From Corynebacterium freiburgense (lineage in GTDB: Bacteria > Actinomycetota > Actinomycetes > Mycobacteriales > Mycobacteriaceae), in the NCBI RefSeq assembly GCF_030408815.1, contig NZ_CP047355.1:2666001-2730000 (forward strand): 64,000 nucleotides of DNA, read 5' to 3'. Position 1 is the first letter of the stretch. The number at the start of each line of letters is the position of its first letter. This document shows, piece by piece, positions 52,755 to 60,151 of this stretch. The position numbers and the translations under genes are program-made. The notes under the pieces were generated by a model. That model was not told the DNA's origin and did not search any database. It saw nothing but the letters and a program-made list of their open reading frames with translations.

Positions 52755-54116
52755 ATGAATAACCAATCTGATCCAACGGAATCAATCATGAATTTTGTTG
52801 AAGGCGAGCGGGGTACCCATCCTAAGGCAACTCCGCCTCATAGTGATTCCGGAACCCACGACGACGCTGTACCTGGATCGTCGCGCCCGGCTCCAAAAGT
52901 AGACCGCGCATTAATCCTCGGCCAAGATGGGCGATGGGTGGCTGGTTGGGCCTTACGTTTTATTGTGATGGCCGGAGCAGCATATATTCTTTGGCTGGGG
53001 TTAGCTCAAGTCTGGCAAGGACTCTTGCCTATATTACTTGCGATTTTAATGTCCACTGTGCTTTGGCCCCCGGTAAAGTGGCTGCGCGACCGCGGTATCA
53101 ATGGAGGTATAGCCTCAGCTTTGGTTCTTATTGCAATGTTTGCAGCCATTGGTGGCCTATTTGCTTCCATGGCGCCAAATGTTTCAAGCCAAACAAAGAT
53201 ACTGTTTGCCCAAGCAATGGTTGGCATTCGGACCATCCAAGAATGGATGAAAGGTCCACCATTAAACCTGGATGCAGAAGGTATTAATGAAATTGCTAAT
53301 GAGGTTGTCTCTCGTATTCAGGCTCAAGCAAGTAGCCAAGCTGGCAATATTGCATCGGGCGTGTTTTCAGGACTTTCAGCAGCCTCCTCTGTAGGCGTCA
53401 CAATTGGTGTAGCTCTGGTCCTTACATTCTTCTTCCTAAAAGACGGTGATCAATTCATTCCGTGGGTCCGCAAAAACGTCGGCGAGACCGCAGGCTGGCA
53501 TCTTACTGAGGTGCTCACACGCACTTGGAACACCCTCGCAGGCTTTATTCGCGCACAAGCCATTGTGTCATTTATCGACGCCGTGTTTATCGGCATCGGG
53601 CTAATCGCCCTTGGGGTTCCCCTGGCCCTAGTATTAGCGACCATTACTTTCTTTGCCGGTTTTATTCCGATTATTGGTGCGGTTTCCGCTGGCGCAATTA
53701 GCGTTCTTATTGCACTTGTTTCAAATGGTCCAACAACCGCTATCTTGGTGCTGATTCTTATCCTTGTTGTACAGCAAGTCGAGGGAAATATTCTTTCCCC
53801 AATGCTGCAATCCAAGGCAATGAATCTACACCCAGTGATTGTGCTTCTTGCTGTCCTTGTCGGTGGCGGACTATTCGGCATTGTTGGAGCCTTCCTTTCA
53901 GTCCCAGTGGCTGCGGCCATTGCAGTCTGGATTCGCTACCACGCAGAGATGGTTTCCCTGCGAACTGGTGAAACTACCGTCGACGATATCGAGATCGAAA
54001 CAAAGAATGCCTCGGCTTCCCATTCAAAACATGAGACTATTAGGAACATTAAAGCGCGTATGCAAAGTTTGGTAAACCGACGACATCGCATCGCGAAGCA
54101 AGAGTCCAGTAAATAA
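52755..54116 (+). CDS. AI-2E family transporter (PerM/TqsA-like permease)
   Basis: A 453-residue membrane protein of about eight helices with cytoplasmic tails. The N-terminal 60 residues are hydrophilic. Family landmarks include LLPILLAILMSTVLWPPVKWL, VALVLTFFFLKDGDQFIPWV, GFIRAQAIVSFIDAVFIGIG, LVLATITFFAGFIPIIGAV and the C-terminal QQVEGNILSPMLQSKAMNL. Members are trimeric or pentameric permeases; some export AI-2, others transport sodium/protons, so the substrate is open. The start at ATG 52755 lacks a strong ribosome-binding site. Confidence 0.9.
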   Translation: MNNQSDPTESIMNFVEGERGTHPKATPPHSDSGTHDDAVPGSSRPAPKVDRALILGQDGRWVAGWALRFIVMAGAAYILWLGLAQVWQGLLPILLAILMSTVLWPPVKWLRDRGINGGIASALVLIAMFAAIGGLFASMAPNVSSQTKILFAQAMVGIRTIQEWMKGPPLNLDAEGINEIANEVVSRIQAQASSQAGNIASGVFSGLSAASSVGVTIGVALVLTFFFLKDGDQFIPWVRKNVGETAGWHLTEVLTRTWNTLAGFIRAQAIVSFIDAVFIGIGLIALGVPLALVLATITFFAGFIPIIGAVSAGAISVLIALVSNGPTTAILVLILILVVQQVEGNILSPMLQSKAMNLHPVIVLLAVLVGGGLFGIVGAFLSVPVAAAIAVWIRYHAEMVSLRTGETTVDDIEIETKNASASHSKHETIRNIKARMQSLVNRRHRIAKQESSK

Positions 54117-54131
54117 GTCCCCCCACCCCAC

Positions 54132-54165
54132 ACGTGCCTATGTTTCACACCTGGGCACGTTTTTT
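54132..54165 (+). terminator. rho-independent terminator after the AI-2E transporter gene
   Basis: ACGTGCC (54132-54138) pairs with GGCACGT (54154-54160), followed by TTTTTT. It ends at the stop of the convergent nucleosidase gene. Confidence 0.88.
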
Positions 54166-54736
54166 AATGCGCTTTTTTCGTATTTTCGAGAAGAGCCAGT
54201 ACTTTAAAGGTTGCCTCGGCAAGCTCTTCTGCTCCCGCCTTCGCTGCATCAGCCCATGATCTAGCTGCATCTTGATCAGCGTTATCACTAACCTGCTTCA
54301 ACAAGGTCACCGGTATCCCATATCGCCAACCAATCAATGCAATAACGTGGCCTTCCATATCCACTAAATCAGCTTGTTTGGCCAGTTTATCTCGTGCCAC
54401 CTGATCAGAAATAAAAGCATCCCCTGTGGCCAAACGAGCATTTGGATATACACCAGTGGTTGACAGAGTAAGCGCATTCACCATTGGCTTACCTGTTATT
54501 TTTGCTATTGCATCGGCATCAAAGTCATGTCTAACCACACGTTCAATTTCAAATATTCCATGTACGCCACTCAAACTTCCTGCCGTACCGATATTAATAA
54601 TATGATCGGGACGATTGTGCCACAGGTATTCCATCAAGCTAATTGCACAATTTGAGGTACCGACTCCAGTGACTAACAACGGGTAACCATCTATACCCGA
54701 AGATTCCTCTTCAGTGGCGGCAACTATAAGAACCAT
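54164..54736 (-). CDS. nucleosidase / nucleoside-phosphorylase superfamily protein
   Basis: A 190-residue PNP/UDP superfamily protein resembling MTA/SAH nucleosidases. It begins MVLIVAATEEE, has PLLVTGVGTSNCAISLMEYL, the GTAGSL glycine loop, and the purine/ribose-binding DLVDMEGHVIALIGWRYGIP with the catalytic Asp region VSDNADQDAARSW. It may hydrolyse methylthioadenosine or a futalosine-like nucleoside. ATG 54736 is chosen from the family N-terminus; a longer frame to 54835 adds an unrelated leader. Confidence 0.82.
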   Translation of the reverse strand: MVLIVAATEEESSGIDGYPLLVTGVGTSNCAISLMEYLWHNRPDHIINIGTAGSLSGVHGIFEIERVVRHDFDADAIAKITGKPMVNALTLSTTGVYPNARLATGDAFISDQVARDKLAKQADLVDMEGHVIALIGWRYGIPVTLLKQVSDNADQDAARSWADAAKAGAEELAEATFKVLALLENTKKAH

Positions 54737-54930
54737 AGCTCCAAGTGTAGCCACTTTTCCCAACCAGACAGATCTGTACATAAATGCGAAACTCGCTACA
54801 CCCATCAATCCTAGACAACACTTCAACCACTGCAAATATATAGACAGACCTGTACGCGAAAATCTTGCGTTTATGTCACCTATCGGCTAAATTGAAGTAG
54901 CCTAAGCAATTAAATTGAAAAGGATGGACT

Positions 54931-55320
54931 ATGAAGATTGCAATCATTGGAGCTACCGCCCACGGAATTCGCACAGCAGAGCATTTCGCCTCATTACCAA
55001 ACACCGAAGTAGATCTTTTTGATTCCAGGCCTGCGATATTTGGCCTTACTCATTATGGACCCGCAAACCCAAGAGTCCGTTTTATAGGAAACATCACAAT
55101 AGGCGTTGACATTACACGTGAAGAACTTGACCCACTATACGATGCCGTAATCTTTAGCGACCGATCCCCCAACTCCGATAGCAGCGATATTCTCGATCTT
55201 ATTCAAGATAAAGGATTACCCCACACAACTTGGAAACAACCAGCAGATAAAAACCCTGCTTTACCGCGCGATTGGTTCGCTACATTTCGCGCGGCACAGG
55301 AAATTCCTACGTGGCTATAA
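54931..55320 (+). CDS. mini-FprA: internally deleted relative of ferredoxin-NADP reductase
   Basis: A 129-residue product with a good start (AAAAGGATGGACT before ATG). It matches the full FprA of this window (15871-17235) at both ends and lacks the middle. N-terminal region: IAIIGATAHGIRTAEHFAS aligns with VAVVGAGPAGIYASDLL; AIFGLTHYGPANPRVR with APFGLIRYGVAPDHPRIK; FIGNITIGVDITREEL with LLGNIDVGNEVTTDEL; LYDAVIFSDRS with FYDAIIFSTGA. The C-terminal ILDLIQDKGLPHTTWKQP aligns with VLEFLKEKGIAYTTWAGW. About 300 residues are gone, including the NADP-binding domain and the C-terminal FAD contact. The GxGxxG motif is degraded (GATAHG). It cannot be a normal reductase. Intact frame and ribosome-binding site suggest it is expressed, or decayed recently. 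Function unknown. Confidence 0.72.
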   Translation: MKIAIIGATAHGIRTAEHFASLPNTEVDLFDSRPAIFGLTHYGPANPRVRFIGNITIGVDITREELDPLYDAVIFSDRSPNSDSSDILDLIQDKGLPHTTWKQPADKNPALPRDWFATFRAAQEIPTWL

Positions 55321-55346
55321 CACTCAGACAAAACCGTCTAAATTCT

Positions 55347-55399
55347 GCCCGCCCATCGTCATCTCATCTACCAAAAGGATTTTGCACCATTGGGCGGGC
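55347..55399. terminator. inverted repeat between convergent genes
   Basis: GCCCGCCCA (55347-55355) and TGGGCGGGC (55391-55399) are perfectly complementary across 35 bases that contain a smaller CAAAA-GGA-TTTTG hairpin. No U-tract follows on either strand. A bidirectional terminator-like structure is likely because it lies between the convergent mini-FprA and AMP-ligase ends. Confidence 0.45.
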
Positions 55400-55446
55400 G
55401 CTTGCAAGGAAACTATCATTTGACTTCTATGACTGGCGAGGCGTCA

Positions 55447-56028
55447 CTACCTGGTCATATGATTTTGATTTTCAACCCGATTGTCCATCCACAATAAAAA
55501 CCAATCTTCGTGAGTGTGCATTTTATACTCAGCCACATCCGAACGCCCAAATGTAAACTCCTCCACGATTGGGGTATCTGGAGTTACAAAACAATACTCC
55601 ATTAACGGAGCAAACTGTGTCTTCCACTCGTCCCATCCATCATCCACATTGATCTCTGGGGCATCTCGAACATTTAGAATCACATGGCAATCGCTACAAC
55701 GCACAATGGCAGTGGCGAAAGACTGCTCCAAAACATAATCGACGTCCTCACTATCCACATTCTGGTCAACTGGCACCATTACAGCACCCAGTTTGACGCA
55801 AGCAAATAGCACTTCCCAAAAGCTCGGTGACTTCTCCCCGATATACAAAACACGATCACCTAAGCCAACGCCAATATGCGCTAATCCAGCCGCTACTCGC
55901 GATGAATCATCATCCAACTGCCGGTAGGTAAGCATCCCAGCATTGGGCCAAGCCACATTGATATCGGGCATTTCATTTGCACATAAATCGAGTGCATCCG
56001 AAAGCGTTACAAAATCTTGACGATTCAT
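55447..56028 (-). CDS. truncated AMP-dependent synthetase/ligase (N-terminal part only)
   Basis: A 193-residue product that aligns with the first third of acyl-CoA synthetase/AMP-ligase proteins: MLTYRQLDDDSSRVAAGL, GVGLGDRVLYIGEKSPSFWE and VLFACVKLGAVMVPVDQNV are the familiar N-terminal blocks. Where the ATP-binding P-loop TSGTTGxPKG would stand, the sequence reads EFTFGRSDVAEYKMHTHED, so the motif is lost. The protein ends about 20 residues later. It could be a remnant of a roughly 500-residue enzyme or a retained short form; the frame up to its stop is uninterrupted. Activity as a ligase is not possible. Confidence 0.68.
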   Translation of the reverse strand: MNRQDFVTLSDALDLCANEMPDINVAWPNAGMLTYRQLDDDSSRVAAGLAHIGVGLGDRVLYIGEKSPSFWEVLFACVKLGAVMVPVDQNVDSEDVDYVLEQSFATAIVRCSDCHVILNVRDAPEINVDDGWDEWKTQFAPLMEYCFVTPDTPIVEEFTFGRSDVAEYKMHTHEDWFLLWMDNRVENQNHMTR

Positions 56029-56290
56029 CTTCTTTGGCTCCTAAAGCCTCAATAGAGTGTGCAGTTACATAGGTCCAAGTGTTTATAAAAATTAATGTAG
56101 CAATCATACTGGTAGACAGCCTTACTGCAAGGATTTCATGCGCAAAGTTCTTACGCAATTTAATGAATATTTTTTCATTTTCTCGGGTGCTGGTGCGCTA
56201 AACCAGAATCTGGCCATCTGACATTTCCCCAGGAATGAAAGACTAAGAATCAACCCGAAAGTTTTTAAATCATTCGACATAACAAGTTGC

Positions 56291-57460
56291 ATGGTGTCTA
56301 ACGAACCATATTCCGTTACTGTGGTTTGTGTGCAAAAAAACTTAGCGATTGATTCTGTAGTACTCATGGGATCCAGCGCTACAAATGCAATTGTTGGTCT
56401 CGCTTTTTGGGTTACTGCAACTCGATTAAATGACGCCGAAATAGTCGGCGCTGCCAGCACTGGAATAGCTGTGGCAACAACACTTTCCACACTAGGAATG
56501 CTCGGATTTGCCCAGCTTATGGAGCGTTTTCTTCCACGTGCATCAGCCCTCCAAACGATGGGCGTTATTGGTTTCGTCGCCGCCTTTTCATTATTCTTAG
56601 GCTGGCTATTTCAACTACCTTGGTTGACACTTGTCCTGGCATTGTTCGCGCTATGCGATTCATATCTTATTGGCTGCGGAAGACCACGCCTTGTGGCCTT
56701 AAAGAACCTTATTCACGCGATAGCTAAATTCGCACTAGTTTTCGTACTACCAATCGAATGGGCCTGGGGAATACCAACTGGCGTTTTATTAATTTTCTTC
56801 TTTTTTGGCAAACTTCCTCACAGACACCTTAAAGTAAGTGAAGTATCACTATATTTCTCCCATAGTGTCGGTTGGCTATTGGCTCAAATGCTCCCAGGAT
56901 TAGTTATTCCATTAATGGTTGCCCGAACTGGGTTGGATCAAGCCGCCTATTTTAATATCTCATGGGTAATCGTTAATACATCATTTGTCCTTATGTCAAT
57001 GATCGGCGGTCCATTTATCTCCAAAGTGGCAAATGCCGATGCTGAAATGGCAGATGCGACCCAAACTCTCATTCGAATTGTGATAGGAACAAGCTTCTTA
57101 AGGCTTATCGGTGTTTCTTGTTTAGGTCCTCTTGCGTTGTTTGTGTACGGAACTGATTACGCCGAAAACGGCTATATGCTTCTTATCCTCATGGGCATTG
57201 CGCATTTTATTGGTGGACCGGCATACCTGTATGCAACGCTTGCCCGCATTTTCGGCCGCATTGGGTATGCGATGCTCATTCAAGCAATAGGCTCGGTGGC
57301 CGTGGTTGGTTTGATTTGGTTAATGCTTCCCACATGGGGCATTACAAGTGTAGGTATCGCGTATTTGATCGTCGATACTTGTGTCATGCTCGCTTCCGCA
57401 TGGCCATTAAAGAAAGCGCTCAGTATCGCCCTGAAGAAAGTTGAACCGCAGGTACTGTAA
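56291..57460 (+). CDS. polytopic membrane protein, flippase-like (MATE/Wzx superfamily)
   Basis: A 389-residue membrane protein with about ten to eleven helices. GSSATNAIVGLAFWVTATRL at the start and the PAYLYATLARIFGRIGYAML stretch near the end fit polysaccharide-flippase proteins, which are usually about 400-480 residues. The start is uncertain; no ribosome-binding site precedes ATG 56291 and other starts (for instance ATG 56366) are possible. It may move lipid-linked oligosaccharides across the membrane for the glycan operon beyond it, which it faces tail to tail. Confidence 0.75.
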   Translation: MVSNEPYSVTVVCVQKNLAIDSVVLMGSSATNAIVGLAFWVTATRLNDAEIVGAASTGIAVATTLSTLGMLGFAQLMERFLPRASALQTMGVIGFVAAFSLFLGWLFQLPWLTLVLALFALCDSYLIGCGRPRLVALKNLIHAIAKFALVFVLPIEWAWGIPTGVLLIFFFFGKLPHRHLKVSEVSLYFSHSVGWLLAQMLPGLVIPLMVARTGLDQAAYFNISWVIVNTSFVLMSMIGGPFISKVANADAEMADATQTLIRIVIGTSFLRLIGVSCLGPLALFVYGTDYAENGYMLLILMGIAHFIGGPAYLYATLARIFGRIGYAMLIQAIGSVAVVGLIWLMLPTWGITSVGIAYLIVDTCVMLASAWPLKKALSIALKKVEPQVL

Positions 57461-57511
57461 ACCCATCGATATGCAAAGCAATATCAAGACGCACCCACAG
57501 CCATAATGCAA

Positions 57512-57550
57512 TAGTAAGGACCCTGGCACACTTGTCCAGGGTCCTTACTA
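57512..57550. terminator. strong hairpin between convergent genes
   Basis: A perfect 15-bp stem, TAGTAAGGACCCTGG paired with CCAGGGTCCTTACTA, with a 9-nt loop. It lies between the flippase stop and the GH16 stop (57581). There is no T-run on either side, so it is a bidirectional structure of terminator type, perhaps rho-assisted. Confidence 0.6.
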
Positions 57551-57580
57551 TCTACTAGAACATGCAGTTTAAATACCGTT

Positions 57581-58243
57581 CTAAAGCTCTTGATATCCGA
57601 CAGAAAGAATCTCTACAACGGGAACACGGTACTCATCTTTTGGTTCCCCTTTTTCTTGTGTATAGCCGTTGCCATCAACAAGATTGTTGCCTTCTTCAGT
57701 CGCGTGCGATTCCACCTGAATTGCTAAACGCATCGGCTCATGCGGAATATCCTTGGTGGTCTCACCAAAGAGTTCACCTTCACAGAAGAATTTGATGCTG
57801 TCTTTACGCCATTCAACAGCAAATGTCGTAGGTTTTGTAGTGTCTCGGTCAACTCGGAATTGTTGACGCTCTTTACCGTGGATAAAGGCATCAACGCGTT
57901 GACGATCCGCACGGAAACATTCCGCGATATCAATTTCTGGCGGCCAGTGATCAGCTTCGGGCCAGAGAAGTACATGGTAGGAGAGGACCGGGTGTGGAGT
58001 GGAACGTAGACGTACTTCGAAGCGACCATACTGTTTTGGCGCTTGTAGATACGTTAAACCACCTGTTACCCAGCCATTATGACCTGGCGCTCCGTAAAGA
58101 ATATTCCCGCGAACCATGGAAGGATCCCACTGAACGTATCGATCAGAGGATGGGCGACCTGAGTATGCTTCATAATCTTTTAACGAGGCATTACATGCAA
58201 CCAGCACTAACGGTGTTAGTAGGAAGGCACGTCTGCTCAACAT
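57581..58243 (-). CDS. GH16-family lipoprotein
   Basis: A 220-residue lipoprotein. Signal peptide with lipobox LVLVAC; the catalytic GH16 motif EIDIAE lies near residue 104, in the WPPEIDIAECFRADRQRV stretch (Glu nucleophile, Asp, Glu acid/base). Concanavalin-like strands before and after (YGRFEVRLRS, TTFAVEWRKDSIKFFCEGE) complete the domain. Such enzymes cleave or transglycosylate beta-1,3/1,4-glucans or galactans. It overlaps the GT2 gene upstream by 7 bases, making it the last gene of the glycan operon, perhaps trimming or attaching the exported polymer. Confidence 0.88.
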   Translation of the reverse strand: MLSRRAFLLTPLVLVACNASLKDYEAYSGRPSSDRYVQWDPSMVRGNILYGAPGHNGWVTGGLTYLQAPKQYGRFEVRLRSTPHPVLSYHVLLWPEADHWPPEIDIAECFRADRQRVDAFIHGKERQQFRVDRDTTKPTTFAVEWRKDSIKFFCEGELFGETTKDIPHEPMRLAIQVESHATEEGNNLVDGNGYTQEKGEPKDEYRVPVVEILSVGYQEL

Positions 58244-59181
58244 TTGAACCTCACGAATAGTTTTTGCATTGTGCGCCCTACTCTGTATAGCGGTGAGTAG
58301 ACGCCTATCGGAACTGTCGCCGCCATGACGGCGCCATGAACTGCTTCACGACGGTGTCCGTCGCTCCATGTTTGTAGCAACGCCGACGGCGTCAAATACC
58401 TTAGCAGCGAAAGTTGCAATTGGCGAGAATTTGGTAATCCAGATAACGCTGCGGTTGCGATTCCAGGGACTGCTTCAAACCATACGCGGAAGGAACTTGG
58501 AGCACCCATAGCAACCACTGAATCCGCACATAACGACGTATTTTGCACCGATCGCAGATCTGTATCTACTGCCCCGTCGTTACGATCACGGTAGTGGTAG
58601 CCAATGAATGGAATTAATCTTGCCTTATGTATGCCGGGAAGAGCATCAAGCAACAACATGAAATCCTCTTGCGAGGATAACTGCTTCTCCGGATTTGATC
58701 GCTCGATCGCTTCTTTTAATACCTCCGCTTTAAACAGCTTGTTCCACAGATAACCTCGAACAGTCCCATCAAAGATAACCGGCTTAAGGTCATCAATAAC
58801 TACCTCGTCTGCCACACCTTCCATAAGATGGATTCGCCCAAGGCTGTCGTAGCGGTGAGCACGGCAAATAACGAGGTCAACACCTTCGCTGGCACCGATC
58901 ATGCGTTGGAGAATGTGCGGATCGAAGGTATCGTCAGCATCGACAAACCAGATCCAATCACCTTGTGCTTCTTGAATACCTCGAGCACGAGCGGCAGCAA
59001 TGCCCAAGTGCTCTTGATAAATCACTCGGCCTTTACCCCAATTCTCGGCTATTTCGGCACTATTATCTGTTGAGCCATCATTAATAAGGATGTATTCCAC
59101 ATCTTCTAGCTGGTCAAGGCATTTCAATACCCGAGGAAGATATTCAGCCGCATTGTAAAAAGGCAGAATTACACTGATCAT
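58237..59181 (-). CDS. family 2 glycosyltransferase
   Basis: A 314-residue GT-A enzyme. It starts MISVILPFYNAAEYLPRVL, has EYILINDGSTDNSAEIAE, then AAARARGIQEAQGDWIWFVDADDTF with the nucleotide-binding DADD (DxD) near residue 92. The C-terminal half resembles teichoic/capsule-type GT2 proteins. ATGA overlaps the stop of the preceding gene, so translation is coupled. Sugar donor and acceptor unknown. Confidence 0.9.
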   Translation of the reverse strand: MISVILPFYNAAEYLPRVLKCLDQLEDVEYILINDGSTDNSAEIAENWGKGRVIYQEHLGIAAARARGIQEAQGDWIWFVDADDTFDPHILQRMIGASEGVDLVICRAHRYDSLGRIHLMEGVADEVVIDDLKPVIFDGTVRGYLWNKLFKAEVLKEAIERSNPEKQLSSQEDFMLLLDALPGIHKARLIPFIGYHYRDRNDGAVDTDLRSVQNTSLCADSVVAMGAPSSFRVWFEAVPGIATAALSGLPNSRQLQLSLLRYLTPSALLQTWSDGHRREAVHGAVMAATVPIGVYSPLYRVGRTMQKLFVRFKC

Positions 59182-59987
59182 TTCAGAGCCTCCAGAGCTG
59201 CTTGTTCCACTGATTCATTACCCCGTGATAAAACCACCACGGCTCTTTTTCCTGGTTGCACGGCTAATGCACTTTGAAAATCGGGCGCAGAGCCCGTTTG
59301 TACCCATTGCTGATTTCCCCACTCGGGAGATTCGAGTGTATAGCGAGCAAATCTGCCAATGTCTTGTACGGTCGAAACGCCTCCCACCGCCGGTGAAAGT
59401 GCATTAAATTCATTCAGTAATCTTGTGTTGACTAAACCCATCGGTTCCGTAAAGCGAGTTTTCAAAAGGTTTGGGTAGTCGGTTTTTGCGGCGATTGCCA
59501 GGGCATGCCCCAATAAAGATATTCCAATTGTTGAAGGATTCCTGCGGCCGCGGCTTTCTAATGGATCTAACTTCGCTTTATGCAAAAGTTCCTGGTAATT
59601 CAGGCTTTCGTTATCTGTCGCCGCAAAACCACCAGTATGTTCGGCGAGCTCGCGCAGCGTTACATTTGATGCCGGGCTATTTGGGACGTCGACAAGAGCG
59701 CCTAGTTTTGTATCTTCCCGAATATCACCGCGGCGCAGTGCCGCATAGTAAAGCTCAATAGTGAACAATTCAGTCAGATTTGATACCCGGTACGGTGTAG
59801 TCAATGAAGACTCAACCAGCGCAAAAGTAACCTCTTTATCCACAGCCATTGAAGCAATCATCCGGTTGTTTTCTGTATGAGGTACGATCTTCGCGGCGAG
59901 TTCTTCGTCACCACGTGGAGGCACCATAGGTTCCTCTGTAGCCGTAAGCACAAGAATGACGGCGATAATCGCTACGAAATATTTCAT
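59178..59987 (-). CDS. beta-lactamase-fold protein lacking the catalytic residues
   Basis: A 269-residue exported protein (signal MKYFVAIIAVILVLTATEE). It has the fold landmarks of class C-like serine hydrolases, but all three catalytic motifs are changed. The SxxK position reads NLTE within RVSNLTELFTIELYYAALRRG, so Ser is Asn and Lys is Glu. The YxN position reads PSTIGISLLGHAL, losing Tyr and Asn. Only the later LRELAEHTGGFAATDN (family HTSG-like) is kept. It is therefore probably a non-catalytic binding or scaffold protein at the cell surface. It starts at ATG 59987, overlapping the TGA of the small gene upstream, and is coupled to the GT2 gene downstream. Confidence 0.72.
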   Translation of the reverse strand: MKYFVAIIAVILVLTATEEPMVPPRGDEELAAKIVPHTENNRMIASMAVDKEVTFALVESSLTTPYRVSNLTELFTIELYYAALRRGDIREDTKLGALVDVPNSPASNVTLRELAEHTGGFAATDNESLNYQELLHKAKLDPLESRGRRNPSTIGISLLGHALAIAAKTDYPNLLKTRFTEPMGLVNTRLLNEFNALSPAVGGVSTVQDIGRFARYTLESPEWGNQQWVQTGSAPDFQSALAVQPGKRAVVVLSRGNESVEQAALEALK

Positions 59988-60151
59988 GTGGCACCCGCCA
60001 ATCGGAGCATAAACATCGTGCTGGCAAACAGAAGTATTGGCACCGCCAGCCACCAACTAAACCACCAGCCACGCCTGCGCGCTAGCACCGTCCAAAGATA
60101 GACACCAAAGGCTAAAAACGCAGCACAAATAGTAATTATTTGAGCAATCAT
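59984..60151 (-). CDS. 55-residue membrane protein within the glycan operon
   Basis: A small gene with clean signals: AAGGGGG ribosome-binding site 6 bases before ATG 60151, and overlapping ATGA junctions with both neighbours. The peptide starts MIAQIITICAAFLAFGVYLW, has a basic Trp-rich middle (ARRRGWWFSWW), and ends in a second hydrophobic stretch (LAVPILLFASTMFML). It is predicted to be a two-helix membrane hairpin. Function unknown; tight coupling suggests it works with the polytopic protein or with the pseudo-beta-lactamase. Confidence 0.75.
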   Translation of the reverse strand: MIAQIITICAAFLAFGVYLWTVLARRRGWWFSWWLAVPILLFASTMFMLRLAGAT

